Below, piece by piece: positions 1 through 7,031 of a DNA stretch of 35,556 nucleotides (the stretch's first letter is position 1; every line of letters starts with the position of its first letter). The notes under the pieces are model-generated. The model made no database searches and was not told the DNA's origin. It was given only the letters and a program-made list of their open reading frames with translations. The DNA comes from Rickettsiales bacterium (GTDB lineage Bacteria; Pseudomonadota; Alphaproteobacteria; Rickettsiales; UBA1997), in contig JAIRWJ010000016.1 in NCBI GenBank assembly GCA_031269065.1, positions 1-35,556 on the forward strand, in the 5' to 3' direction. Made by a program: the position numbers and the translations under genes.

Positions 1-48
1 TAGCTTTCTAAGAAGACCTACTACTGTAGCACCTTCAAAACCTCCCAT
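1..48 (-). CDS. Start of an unidentified gene, cut by the window edge
   Basis: An ATG at 48-46 opens a frame that stays open to position 1, giving 16 residues beginning MGGFEGATVVGLL. A GGAGG ribosome binding site at 60-56 lies seven bases upstream, which is the main reason to believe the start. The gene is the third in a minus-strand run behind the genes at 533-937 and 181-504, with a 132-base AT-rich gap before it. Too little is visible to name a product. Given the GTA-like neighbour it could be another phage-derived gene, but that is inference. Confidence 0.45.
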   Translation of the reverse strand, partial: MGGFEGATVVGLLRKL

Positions 49-180
49 GGCGTTTCCTCCATTTTTTGGATTTATATTCCATACAAAAGTACAGTGTTTG
101 CATAAATAGTCAATATAAAGAAGGAGAAAAACAAAAATATAAGTATAAAAAATAGAGAAGGGTTTAGGAGCCTGTCAGAT

Positions 181-504
181 TTAACTTTTTTCCCCAAGTA
201 TTTTTATGTAATCATGTATTATATCCAGATCCACATCTTCTAGAGAAATGTTGTCTTCCCCTATATCCTCCTCAACCTCAAAATTACCTAGTTTTACCAT
301 GAGATTACCAAGCTTGCACACCGCCGAGAGGACATTTTCATCTTTTCCCAGAATAGGGTCTATGAAATTTTGCTCATCCCTCAATAGACTGCCATTTTTT
401 ATATTGCTAATCCTTTCTTCCAGAGACTCTATGATGATATCGATAATTTTCCTAATTCTTCTAAGTTCATGGGCGGATTTATCATCCACAGGAATTTTTT
501 TCAT
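181..504 (-). CDS. Small charged hypothetical protein
   Basis: This 107-residue protein is not recognised with confidence. It is rich in Glu, Asp, Ile and Leu and has no signal peptide or membrane segment. Residues about 12-36 (ELRRIRKIIDIIIESLEER) look like an amphipathic helix or short coiled coil, and the acidic C-terminal half (about 75-107) ends in a predicted helix. It starts 28 bases after the end of the DUF3168-like gene on the same strand, so the two are probably co-transcribed. A small phage-type packaging or tail assembly protein would fit the context, but no family motif is visible to prove it. Confidence 0.65.
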   Translation of the reverse strand: MKKIPVDDKSAHELRRIRKIIDIIIESLEERISNIKNGSLLRDEQNFIDPILGKDENVLSAVCKLGNLMVKLGNFEVEEDIGEDNISLEDVDLDIIHDYIKILGEKS

Positions 505-532
505 GCACTCTGGTTCTCATTTTAAACGCGTC

Positions 533-937
533 CTATCGGGAAATTCGTTCCACAGCCAGTTCAAAATTTAGGCTGTTACTCCAGGTTGGACTGATTTCGC
601 TATGTAGTTTTAGTTCATTCCCATCGAAAAAGACACCAATAATTCTGGAGTCTTCGAAGATTATGGCTCGGAGGCTTTCCATGCTTGCAACAATGTCATC
701 AGAAATTTCCAAAATCCGCGCATTGTTTTCGCTCCTGTCAAAGACCTCTATTTTTGTTTTTACTCTCACAGCCTCATAGCCAAAATTTTGGCTAGTTCCG
801 GACTCCTCCATAGATATCAATATATATGGAAAATCAATCCCTCTCGGAGGATAGGAGTAGATACCGGTATCTACCCCGAAGTCTATTCCTCTTAGCTGGC
901 CATAGATCAACTTTTGCATATTTCTAACCACATCCAT
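533..937 (-). CDS. DUF3168-like tail completion protein (GTA gp8-like)
   Basis: The 134-residue protein has the general plan of the DUF3168 family, the tail terminator or completion proteins represented by gp8 of the Rhodobacter gene transfer agent. A short N-terminal helix (about 1-15) is followed by FPYILISMEE (about 36-45), a beta-rich stretch with an alternating basic and hydrophobic strand (about 58-66), and a central helix around ILEISDDIVASMESL. The C-terminal strand ends in LNFELAVERI. The match rests on overall pattern, not on an invariant catalytic motif. The ATG at 937 follows a weak GGA element. Alphaproteobacterial genomes often keep scattered GTA genes, and no capsid or terminase gene is visible here, so this is probably an isolated fragment of such a cluster. 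Confidence 0.55.
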   Translation of the reverse strand: MDVVRNMQKLIYGQLRGIDFGVDTGIYSYPPRGIDFPYILISMEESGTSQNFGYEAVRVKTKIEVFDRSENNARILEISDDIVASMESLRAIIFEDSRIIGVFFDGNELKLHSEISPTWSNSLNFELAVERISR

Positions 938-1034
938 CGACGATCCTAATTTAGTTTTTCAATAGGGTAGCGGAATTTGACGTGGAAGGAAGTATAAAAT
1001 GACCATTTCCGGAAAATTGCTTTGCCGCTAGGAC

Positions 1035-1658
1035 TCATTCAAGAAGGGGAGTCGAACTATATGTAAGCTTTAGAATCAATTTTAAGCCATAGGAAAGTGT
1101 TTCTATTATCAAAAAGACCGATAGAGTGCCAATCAACAGACCTAGGATCACAAAAAGACCATCATTATTCAGCAAACCAAAGGTGGTCACCATCATAGCA
1201 ATTGTTGGTATCATAGTTAGCAGTGGAATGGGTGCGACCATAGTTATAGATATCACAAGTAAAAAAATGTCTATCATGTAGGATATGCTTTTGCTAGCTG
1301 AGAAATTGAGATGTTCTCGAGTTATTTTTTCAATTCTATGGAAAAACGGACCTATCTTTCCCAGAATGCTATTAAGGGTCTGCTTTTTTATAGAAATTTT
1401 ACCAAGAAATTTCGGTATTATCAGACTTTTTTTGCCCAAAAGAATTTGAAATGCTATCAGACAGCAGAGAATTCCAAAAAAATTAGATATTACCGGTATG
1501 GGCGCGGGTGTTGGTATGAGCGACAGTAGTGCCATGATAAACAGCGCAAAGTACGGGCCTCCGCCATCCTTTCCATTCAAAATTTGTTCCAAACTAACTC
1601 TCTCGCTGTCCAGATTCCTCAATCCATCGAGCAGACCACTGATTCCATGATATTTCAT
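1035..1658 (-). CDS. exoD: ExoD family membrane protein
   Basis: The 207-residue protein matches the ExoD family (PF06055), inner-membrane proteins first linked to exopolysaccharide synthesis and alkaline tolerance in rhizobia. The exact biochemical role is unknown. The N-terminal part has the typical SLEQILNGKDGGGPYFALFIMALLS arrangement, followed by an IPTPAPIPVISNFFG turn, a second hydrophobic segment with the family's ALQLLLG-like AFQILLGKK, and an LPxWL-like basic loop. Two to three further membrane segments fill the C-terminal half (about 125-195). Length is normal for the family. It begins two bases after the stop of rimM, so the two genes almost certainly share a transcript. Confidence 0.85.
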   Translation of the reverse strand: MKYHGISGLLDGLRNLDSERVSLEQILNGKDGGGPYFALFIMALLSLIPTPAPIPVISNFFGILCCLIAFQILLGKKSLIIPKFLGKISIKKQTLNSILGKIGPFFHRIEKITREHLNFSASKSISYMIDIFLLVISITMVAPIPLLTMIPTIAMMVTTFGLLNNDGLFVILGLLIGTLSVFLIIETLSYGLKLILKLTYSSTPLLE

Positions 1659-1660
1659 AA

Positions 1661-2143
1661 TTAGATGTAAGATGGTGCATGTATTCTAATAATTTTATTT
1701 TGTTTGTCCACATTCTCTATGAGATCTCCACTATACAGCACACATTCGGATCTACCACTATCCCATTTGATTTCTAGAATGTCTCCGGCTCCATAGTTTG
1801 ACAATGAAATAACAACGCCATTTCTGGCTCCATCAACCACCAGCATACCTATAAAACTCTCAACATAGGTCTCATTTTCCGAGAGTGTTGGCAAGTCTTC
1901 GATATTGACAAAAAGCTCAGTTCCATTGTATTTTTTTGCCTCTTCGATAGAATTAATGTGGTCAAATTTTACAAGAAACACATCCCTTTTACTTGTTGAT
2001 CCAACCCTAATATAATTCAATACATTGTTATCATAATCAACCACCTTATATTTAAAAATATCATCAGGCCTTTCGAAAAAGCTAGCAACTTTGACATTCC
2101 CGTCAAGACCATGACTAGAAAGTACCTTCCCTATTTTTAGCAT
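1661..2143 (-). CDS. rimM: Ribosome maturation factor RimM
   Basis: RimM binds S19 and assists maturation of the head of the 30S subunit. The N-terminal half shows the RimM signature, KIGKVLSSHGLDGNVKVAS at residues 3-21, followed by the beta-barrel with FLVKFDHINSIEEAKKYNG. The C-terminal half is the PRC barrel, with YVESFIGMLVVD and the GAGDILEIKW strand. At 160 residues it is slightly short but complete. The usual neighbours rpsP, trmD and rplS are absent. Here rimM leads directly into exoD, which indicates operon rearrangement. A good promoter lies at 2176-2204, and a GGTGGA ribosome binding site precedes the ATG. Confidence 0.95.
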   Translation of the reverse strand: MLKIGKVLSSHGLDGNVKVASFFERPDDIFKYKVVDYDNNVLNYIRVGSTSKRDVFLVKFDHINSIEEAKKYNGTELFVNIEDLPTLSENETYVESFIGMLVVDGARNGVVISLSNYGAGDILEIKWDSGRSECVLYSGDLIENVDKQNKIIRIHAPSYI

Positions 2144-2175
2144 AAATTTCCACCAACTATTAGTTCTAATCCCAT

Positions 2176-2204
2176 ATTATACGAGGTAAAATTTCTGTAA
2201 ACAA
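2176..2204 (-). promoter_or_regulatory. Predicted sigma70 promoter of rimM-exoD
   Basis: Reading the minus strand, TTGTTT at 2204-2199 and a perfect TATAAT at 2181-2176 are separated by 17 bases. Transcription would start about 30 bases before the rimM ATG at 2143. This is a sequence match only. Confidence 0.6.
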
Positions 2205-2251
2205 CACAGAATAACATAACAATATTGATGCATTCTAGACTATAGCCCAAG

Positions 2252-2557
2252 CTAGGGCATGTTAGGGGTATTAATTCTCAGAATCTCGCAGAGTTTTCCA
2301 TATGTTTTTTTTCTGACCGAGACCACAAACATACAAGGATGAGGACCTCTGAGTGGAATCGGGCTCGTTTCTGAGACCCCGTACATCCAAAGACTATTCC
2401 TATTTTGTTCGTAGTCCAGTGTTATGGTACTGGCCGCAACGTGTCCAGGATTTTCTATTCTGAGAGCTGGTCTCATTGTCGAAGACATGTCTCTCAGTCT
2501 AAAAGAGATTTTCCGTGCACAGAGCTGGGCGCTGCTACCAGTTAGGGAGAGTAACAT
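2252..2557 (-). CDS. Unidentified 101-residue protein behind the ABC ATPase
   Basis: The ATG at 2557 has a full AGGAGG ribosome binding site seven bases upstream, and nearly all arginines are AGA or AGG as in neighbouring real genes. These are the reasons for calling it. The protein has no clear membrane segment. Its first residues (MLLSLTGSSAQLCA) could be a poor signal peptide. The body is beta-like (LRIENPGHVAASTITLDY; PHPCMFVVSV) with two or three cysteines. No family is recognised. It follows the ATPase gene where MacB-type systems carry the permease, but it is not a permease. The same frame is also open for about 40 codons between the ATPase stop at 2696 and a TAG at 2573-2575, so the gene could be the downstream part of a disrupted longer frame. 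Confidence 0.5.
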   Translation of the reverse strand: MLLSLTGSSAQLCARKISFRLRDMSSTMRPALRIENPGHVAASTITLDYEQNRNSLWMYGVSETSPIPLRGPHPCMFVVSVRKKTYGKLCEILRINTPNMP

Positions 2558-2695
2558 GGAATACCCTCCTATCTATATATCTAAAGTGATGCCTGCGGGG
2601 CACCCTATATCCACCGTTCCCAGTCCCGAATGTGCGACGCACAACGATGGTTGATCAAAACCTACAACAATACCTAGGTTTTCTGCTGGTCTCGG

Positions 2696-3421
2696 CTATA
2701 GACGCAGAATATTTCTATCTAGTGCTTCCTTTATAGTACAGTCATGTTCTTTGGAGCCATCTCTTATGTAAATCAGGCGTTTTGTACATTTGGCTATGCT
2801 AGGTTCGTGAGTTACCATTATGATGGTGATTCCCATATTTTCGTTCAGACTGCTGAAGGTATCCATTATCTCGTTGCTGGTCTTAACATCTAGATTACCA
2901 GTTGGCTCATCGGCAAAGATGACAGAAGGGCTGTTAACCAGCGCCCGAGCTATAGCAACCCTCTGCTGCATACCGCCGGAGAGTTGGGTCGGATAATATT
3001 CCATATGGTTTTCTAATTTTACAGACTTCAGAAGCTCCACAATCCTTTCCCTTTTTTCTTTGCGTGAACAATCAGCGTACATCATGGGTATGGCCACATT
3101 GTCAAAAACCGTTCTTCTGGGCAAAAGATTAAAGCTCTGGAAAACAAACCCTATGTACCTATTTCTGATATTTGCTAGTTCATCGCTGCTCATTTTTGAG
3201 ACATTTTTGCCATTTAGGTAGTAGTCACCACTAGTGGGACTATCTAAGCACCCCAGTATATTCATGAGGGTGCTTTTTCCGGACCCGGATTGGCCCATAA
3301 CTGATAGGAAGTCACCTTCGTGGGCCTTAAGGTTTATATCTCTTAGAACATTCTGGGATGTGAATCCACCTACGGAAAAGTACGTCTTATTTATATTTTC
3401 GACTCTTATTATCTCCCCCAT
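2696..3421 (-). CDS. ABC transporter ATPase, MacB/LolD type
   Basis: This 241-residue soluble ATPase would power an efflux or extrusion machine. Visible motifs are Walker A GQSGSGKST (43-51), Q-loop Gln95 (GFVFQSFNLL), signature LSGGMQQR (147-154), Walker B VIFADE (167-172) and the switch His205 (IIMVTHEP). The signature has Met where this subfamily normally has Gln. EPTGNLD and FQSFNLLPR are typical of the MacB/LolD/FtsE group. It is the ATPase domain only: there is no fused permease, and no FtsX-like permease gene follows. It starts nine bases after the end of the HlyD/MacA-like gene, within a tolC-macA-ATPase operon. The substrate cannot be told from sequence. Confidence 0.93.
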   Translation of the reverse strand: MGEIIRVENINKTYFSVGGFTSQNVLRDINLKAHEGDFLSVMGQSGSGKSTLMNILGCLDSPTSGDYYLNGKNVSKMSSDELANIRNRYIGFVFQSFNLLPRRTVFDNVAIPMMYADCSRKEKRERIVELLKSVKLENHMEYYPTQLSGGMQQRVAIARALVNSPSVIFADEPTGNLDVKTSNEIMDTFSSLNENMGITIIMVTHEPSIAKCTKRLIYIRDGSKEHDCTIKEALDRNILRL

Positions 3422-3430
3422 CTCTGATAC

Positions 3431-4627
3431 CTATCTCTTACTCTTAGACTTCTTGATGAGGTAGGCAGATATTACTCTATCCCCCACCTTCAAATCTCCG
3501 GATTTCGCTTCAGTGTAGGCAAGATCGCTTATGCCCTTTTTGAGTAGAAGACCTTCCGGCCTTTTACTGCCCTTGCGTAGAACATAGATGTATGCATAAT
3601 TACCTGTCCTTATTCTATCAGCGATTTCATTTTTCCTGCTCTGGGACATCTCTGGCACTCCCATAGCGCTACGGGCCTCGGTCGATGGCCTAAACCTAAA
3701 TACGCTGTTCGGAACTTTGATGGCATTGGTAACAAAATCTATAGTTATAGATACAAAAGCTGTCATACCAGGTAAAAGCAAATTATCACTGTTATCCACA
3801 TCTATGATCACAATATACACTACAACATTCTGCTCGTAGGCTGGATCTAGCCTTATTTGTTTTATCTTACCTTTAAAAATCTTATTTTTGTAAGCATCAA
3901 CCGTAAATGTAACCTCCAGATCCTTATTTATCAGACCTATGTCTGCCTCAGATATACTGGCCTCTATCTGCATTTTGCTAAGATCTTTCGCTATCTTATA
4001 GAGCACCTGGGCCGCAGAATTCGACACAACTGCCTGCCCTTCATCCACCGGACGCGCAACAACAACTCCAGATATTGGGGATTCTATATTAAACTGAGAC
4101 AATTCTATTTTGCTCTTCTCATAATTAGCTACGACCATCTTAACCGACTCACGCTTCATGGCAGCGTCACCTTCGGCCACCTCTAGCTCTTTTTTAGAAA
4201 CATGGTTATTCTTGTACAATTCCCTGGTCCTCTTCAGTTCAGCTTCCGCTATTTTAGATTCGGCCTCCATACGCTTAACGCTTGCCTCGTAGTGTTTGAC
4301 GGTTAATTCTTGGGCCACAGCATCAAGTTTGGCCAGTTTTTGCCCCTTCTCTACCTTATCGTTGTAATCCACATACATCTTTTGAATAACCCCATTCTTC
4401 AAACAACCTACACTCACTATGTCTATCGGGTTGATTATTCCTGTTGCTGTTATAACTCTGTCTATCCTTCCGGTAGAAACCTCTTCCAGGTCAAAATTTT
4501 TTACGTCAAACTTCTTTGTTCTCCCCTTCACAAGGATAAAAAGAACCAGAAGCGCCAAAAACACCACCACCCCAGCGGAAGTTTTCTTATTTTTCCTAAT
4601 TTTATCAAAAATTCCATTATTATTCAT
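3431..4627 (-). CDS. Periplasmic adaptor (HlyD/MacA family)
   Basis: This is the membrane fusion protein that would bridge an inner-membrane ABC transporter and the TolC channel. There is an N-terminal anchor (AGVVVFLALLVLFILV, about residues 18-33), a first lipoyl half (VITATGIINPIDIVSVG), a coiled-coil hairpin (about 108-165, rich in Glu, Lys and Arg), a second lipoyl half (FNIESPISGVVVARPVDEGQAV), and a beta-barrel plus membrane-proximal domain containing LLPGMTAFVSI. The architecture and about 400-residue length fit MacA. I chose the ATG at 4627, with GGTGGG upstream. A TTG two codons earlier (4633) overlaps the tolC stop and is also possible. Tight spacing with tolC and the ATPase supports one complex. 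Confidence 0.93.
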   Translation of the reverse strand: MNNNGIFDKIRKNKKTSAGVVVFLALLVLFILVKGRTKKFDVKNFDLEEVSTGRIDRVITATGIINPIDIVSVGCLKNGVIQKMYVDYNDKVEKGQKLAKLDAVAQELTVKHYEASVKRMEAESKIAEAELKRTRELYKNNHVSKKELEVAEGDAAMKRESVKMVVANYEKSKIELSQFNIESPISGVVVARPVDEGQAVVSNSAAQVLYKIAKDLSKMQIEASISEADIGLINKDLEVTFTVDAYKNKIFKGKIKQIRLDPAYEQNVVVYIVIIDVDNSDNLLLPGMTAFVSITIDFVTNAIKVPNSVFRFRPSTEARSAMGVPEMSQSRKNEIADRIRTGNYAYIYVLRKGSKRPEGLLLKKGISDLAYTEAKSGDLKVGDRVISAYLIKKSKSKR

Positions 4628-4629
4628 AA

Positions 4630-6114
4630 TCAAAACCCACCCAGATTAATAACATTTTCAACAGTTAGCCTGCCCGTCAGTTTTAACAGCTCCAGCCTAG
4701 AAATCAACAAATTGTATTTTTCTGTCAGCAAATCGGATTCCGCTTTCTCCAGCTTCGATTTTTCTTGCAGAACATCCGTCATAGCATAGCCCCCATTTCT
4801 GTAGGAATTGAGAGCTCCTCTAAATATTTTTTTCTGTAGCCCAAGATTTCGTTCTCTGGATGGGATTATTTCACTATGATAACTGATATTATTGACAATA
4901 TCTATAACACTGCCTCTAATAGTTCTTTTTCTCTCCTCTATGAGAACATCACAGTTCTCCAAATCTTTTCTAACGGCTCTCAGATTATTTAAGTTTCCGA
5001 AACCAGCGAAAATTGGGAAGTCTAGCCTAGCGTTCATATTTGCTGTAGCGCTAACATTCTTATGTTGACCATTATTCTCGTGAGACATGTTTGTGATTTT
5101 AGAATCATTTCCATCAATTCCTGCACTCATATTCACCGTGATAAGTGGTGCCATAGACAATTTGGCCAATTTCAAACTCTCTTCCAGTTGCTTTTTTGTT
5201 TCCTCTAGTTTCTTTAGCTGAACGTCACTCCCTAGAGCATTCTCAATCTGTCTATCTATGTCTATTTTACCGATATTCTGCTCATTAGCCTCGGGCCTAT
5301 CCAAAACTAGGTCCTGGTCAGGACCGAGACCTAGATGGTGGAGATTAAGCTCAATACGCTTCTCCCTTATGAGTTTATCTATCGTTGCGGTGGATATTTT
5401 TGCATTCAGATAGTTACTATCTACCTTAAGTTTATCGTCGGGGCTGAGCGAGCCTAGCTTTTCCTTCGTCTCCGCCATGAGTCTTATCTCTCCTTTGGCA
5501 TTTTGGTCATCTAGCTGCGCCTTTCTCTGGGCCTCCAGCAGGAGTATGTGGAAATAGAGTGTAAGGGCACTGACTACAGCCTCTTCTATCTTGTGGTATT
5601 CCTCATATTTGGCTGCCTCTACCTTGTGTTTGTGAAAATTGTGGGAAAACAGATCTCTTCCAGAATTAAAGACATTATAATTTGCCATCAGATTGGCACT
5701 AAATGTATCGGATGAAGTATTTTTGTCCTTATCATCGATGCCCACTTTTTTATTCGGGGATTCGCTATAGATATATCTGCCAAAAACCTTTTCATAGCCG
5801 GCACTAAGCGTAACGGTTGGCAGAAATTTGGAAAAATCGGCATTCCCCTCTTTTTCACTTTTAAGCGCCAGGAGCCGTGAGGAAAGCACTGAAGCATTAT
5901 TCTTTTTGACCAGTTCGATCAGTTTGGCGGTATTCATCGGAATCGCGTTCTTACCTACTACTGTCTCTCTATCGGCGGCATTCGCGGTGGCAGACCTACT
6001 TCCGGATACGATCGCAGCAACGGATCTCTCTAGTTCGGTCCCGCCTTGTCCTGAAACAGGAGTCGCAAAAAGCAGAAAAATTAAAAGACACCTCAAACCT
6101 ACCTTCACAGCCAC
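4630..6114 (-). CDS. TolC-family outer-membrane efflux channel
   Basis: The 494-residue protein begins with a signal peptide (KVGLRCLLIFLLFATPVSG) and carries the two repeated outer-membrane-efflux halves. The first half contains LLSAGYEKVF-like strands, a YNVFNSGRD motif and long helices (about 145-215). The second contains LDFPIFAGFGNLNNLRAVRKD and the helix-strand end YRNGGYAMTDVLQEKSKLEKAE. An N-terminal linker of about 35 residues before the first domain is low in complexity. The start is a GTG at 6114 or the second GTG at 6108; neither has a Shine-Dalgarno at normal spacing. It heads the efflux operon and has its own strong promoter. The cargo is unknown; type I secretion and drug or lipid efflux are both possible. 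Confidence 0.93.
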   Translation of the reverse strand: MAVKVGLRCLLIFLLFATPVSGQGGTELERSVAAIVSGSRSATANAADRETVVGKNAIPMNTAKLIELVKKNNASVLSSRLLALKSEKEGNADFSKFLPTVTLSAGYEKVFGRYIYSESPNKKVGIDDKDKNTSSDTFSANLMANYNVFNSGRDLFSHNFHKHKVEAAKYEEYHKIEEAVVSALTLYFHILLLEAQRKAQLDDQNAKGEIRLMAETKEKLGSLSPDDKLKVDSNYLNAKISTATIDKLIREKRIELNLHHLGLGPDQDLVLDRPEANEQNIGKIDIDRQIENALGSDVQLKKLEETKKQLEESLKLAKLSMAPLITVNMSAGIDGNDSKITNMSHENNGQHKNVSATANMNARLDFPIFAGFGNLNNLRAVRKDLENCDVLIEERKRTIRGSVIDIVNNISYHSEIIPSRERNLGLQKKIFRGALNSYRNGGYAMTDVLQEKSKLEKAESDLLTEKYNLLISRLELLKLTGRLTVENVINLGGF

Positions 6115-6424
6115 CGAAACTCGTCAACATTTCCTCCAATTATACCTCAAAAAAGTAATTTGTCAAACCCGTGGCTTTACCGAGTTTCGGCCAATCTCTG
6201 GGGTAATGGAAACACAATATTCAAAATAAAAAGATAAATATTTATTACATAGAGAATAATATGAATGATTTTTCTTTCCAATGATTCAATAAAAAACTAA
6301 AAATAAGAAGACTAAATGAGATGGTGTCTAAAAGACAGCAACTGTTAAGCTCTTTTCTCATTTTCAGATCTATTGAATTTTTCTTTCAATTTCTCTAGAG
6401 TACCCTATCTTTAATCATTTAAAC
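6115..6424. other. Divergent intergenic region, tolC / DUF2335 pair
   Basis: These 310 bases separate two divergent units. Apart from the tolC promoter (6139-6166), the stretch is AT-rich and no gene is supported. It contains a 12-bp palindrome ATAAATATTTAT at 6234-6245 and, near 6371-6389, a weak ATTGAA/TTCAAT hairpin. No clear -35/-10 pair for the plus-strand genes could be singled out. Confidence 0.5.
6139..6166 (-). promoter_or_regulatory. Perfect consensus sigma70 promoter of the tolC operon
   Basis: On the minus strand TTGACA (6166-6161) and TATAAT (6144-6139) both match the consensus exactly, with a 16-base spacer. The predicted transcript would begin near 6132, only about 18 bases from the GTG start at 6114, so the leader is very short. 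The GGAGG at about 6137-6133 would then lie at or before the transcription start and could not serve as the ribosome binding site. Confidence 0.8.
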
Positions 6425-6631
6425 ATGCCAGTGGTGTTCAAAGAGTTTCTAAGAGGGGTGATTTCTTCTGTCGTACCTGCCAGCGGGATTGGTAAAGACA
6501 TTCCGCAGGATTTTGGGGGAACCTATGTTGATGACTGGAAGGCCATCGGTGACATAGTAAATAACATTGGCAGAACAAATCAGAGTGACAAATATGAAAA
6601 TAATGAATCAGAATCATCAAAACGCAAATGA
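6425..6631 (+). CDS. Small protein upstream of the DUF2335 gene
   Basis: This 68-residue protein begins MPVVFKEFLRG and contains the pattern D-D-W-x-x-I-G-D-I-V-x-N-I (about 36-48). From memory, alphaproteobacteria carry small uncharacterised proteins of this shape (an FxxGF-like start, then DWxxIGxDI) next to DUF2335 genes. The C-terminus is hydrophilic. It overlaps the start of the next gene by 38 bases, which indicates co-translation. The ATG at 6425 has an in-frame stop 12 bases upstream and no visible ribosome binding site, so the start is fairly forced but translation strength is doubtful. The function is unknown. Confidence 0.55.
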   Translation: MPVVFKEFLRGVISSVVPASGIGKDIPQDFGGTYVDDWKAIGDIVNNIGRTNQSDKYENNESESSKRK

Positions 6632-7028
6632 AAGTACCAATGCTGTGGGTAGAGAGGACTCTTTTTTGCCATCTCCAGAAATACTTGCTAAATATAAGAA
6701 TTCTGGTATGATCCGGGAACTAATGGACTTTGTGGAAAAAGAACAGGAACATAGACAGAAACTGCAGGCAGGTTATCTACTAAGTTACCGAAGAGGCCAG
6801 AGTTTTGGGTTTTTTCTATCTGTGTTTTTTCTCTGGGGTATATTCAACCTCGTAAAATCTGGGCACACTAGAGAGACCTATATACTATCCGCTATATTCT
6901 CTTCCGTGTTTTTGGTTGTGGTTTTTATAGTTAAAACCAGAAGGAAGACTTCTGATATCACAGAAAGAAGGTCAAACGAACCTCATGTGGTAAAAAGCTC
7001 CTATTCCAAACCAGCCAATCGAAGATAG
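6594..7028 (+). CDS. DUF2335-like small membrane protein
   Basis: The protein (about 144 residues from the ATG at 6594) has the DUF2335 layout. A Pro-rich start to the domain (LPSPEILAKYKNSGMIRELM) leads into the diagnostic helix FVEKEQEHRQKLQ. Two membrane segments follow (FGFFLSVFFLWGIFNLV and YILSAIFSSVFLVVVFIV), and the tail is basic. An in-frame TTG at 6567 would give nine more residues; I prefer the ATG because the extra residues are not conserved in type. It overlaps the 68-residue gene and stops four bases before lnt, so all three are likely one operon. DUF2335 proteins are uncharacterised; some occur near phage or toxin-antitoxin genes. Confidence 0.75.
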   Translation: MKIMNQNHQNANESTNAVGREDSFLPSPEILAKYKNSGMIRELMDFVEKEQEHRQKLQAGYLLSYRRGQSFGFFLSVFFLWGIFNLVKSGHTRETYILSAIFSSVFLVVVFIVKTRRKTSDITERRSNEPHVVKSSYSKPANRR

Positions 7029-7031
7029 TCG

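Noticed and set aside
2424..2654. Plus-strand 76-codon frame opposite the 101-residue minus-strand gene.
   Set aside because: No ribosome binding site and no family. The minus-strand frame has an AGGAGG at good spacing and arginine codon use like its neighbours.
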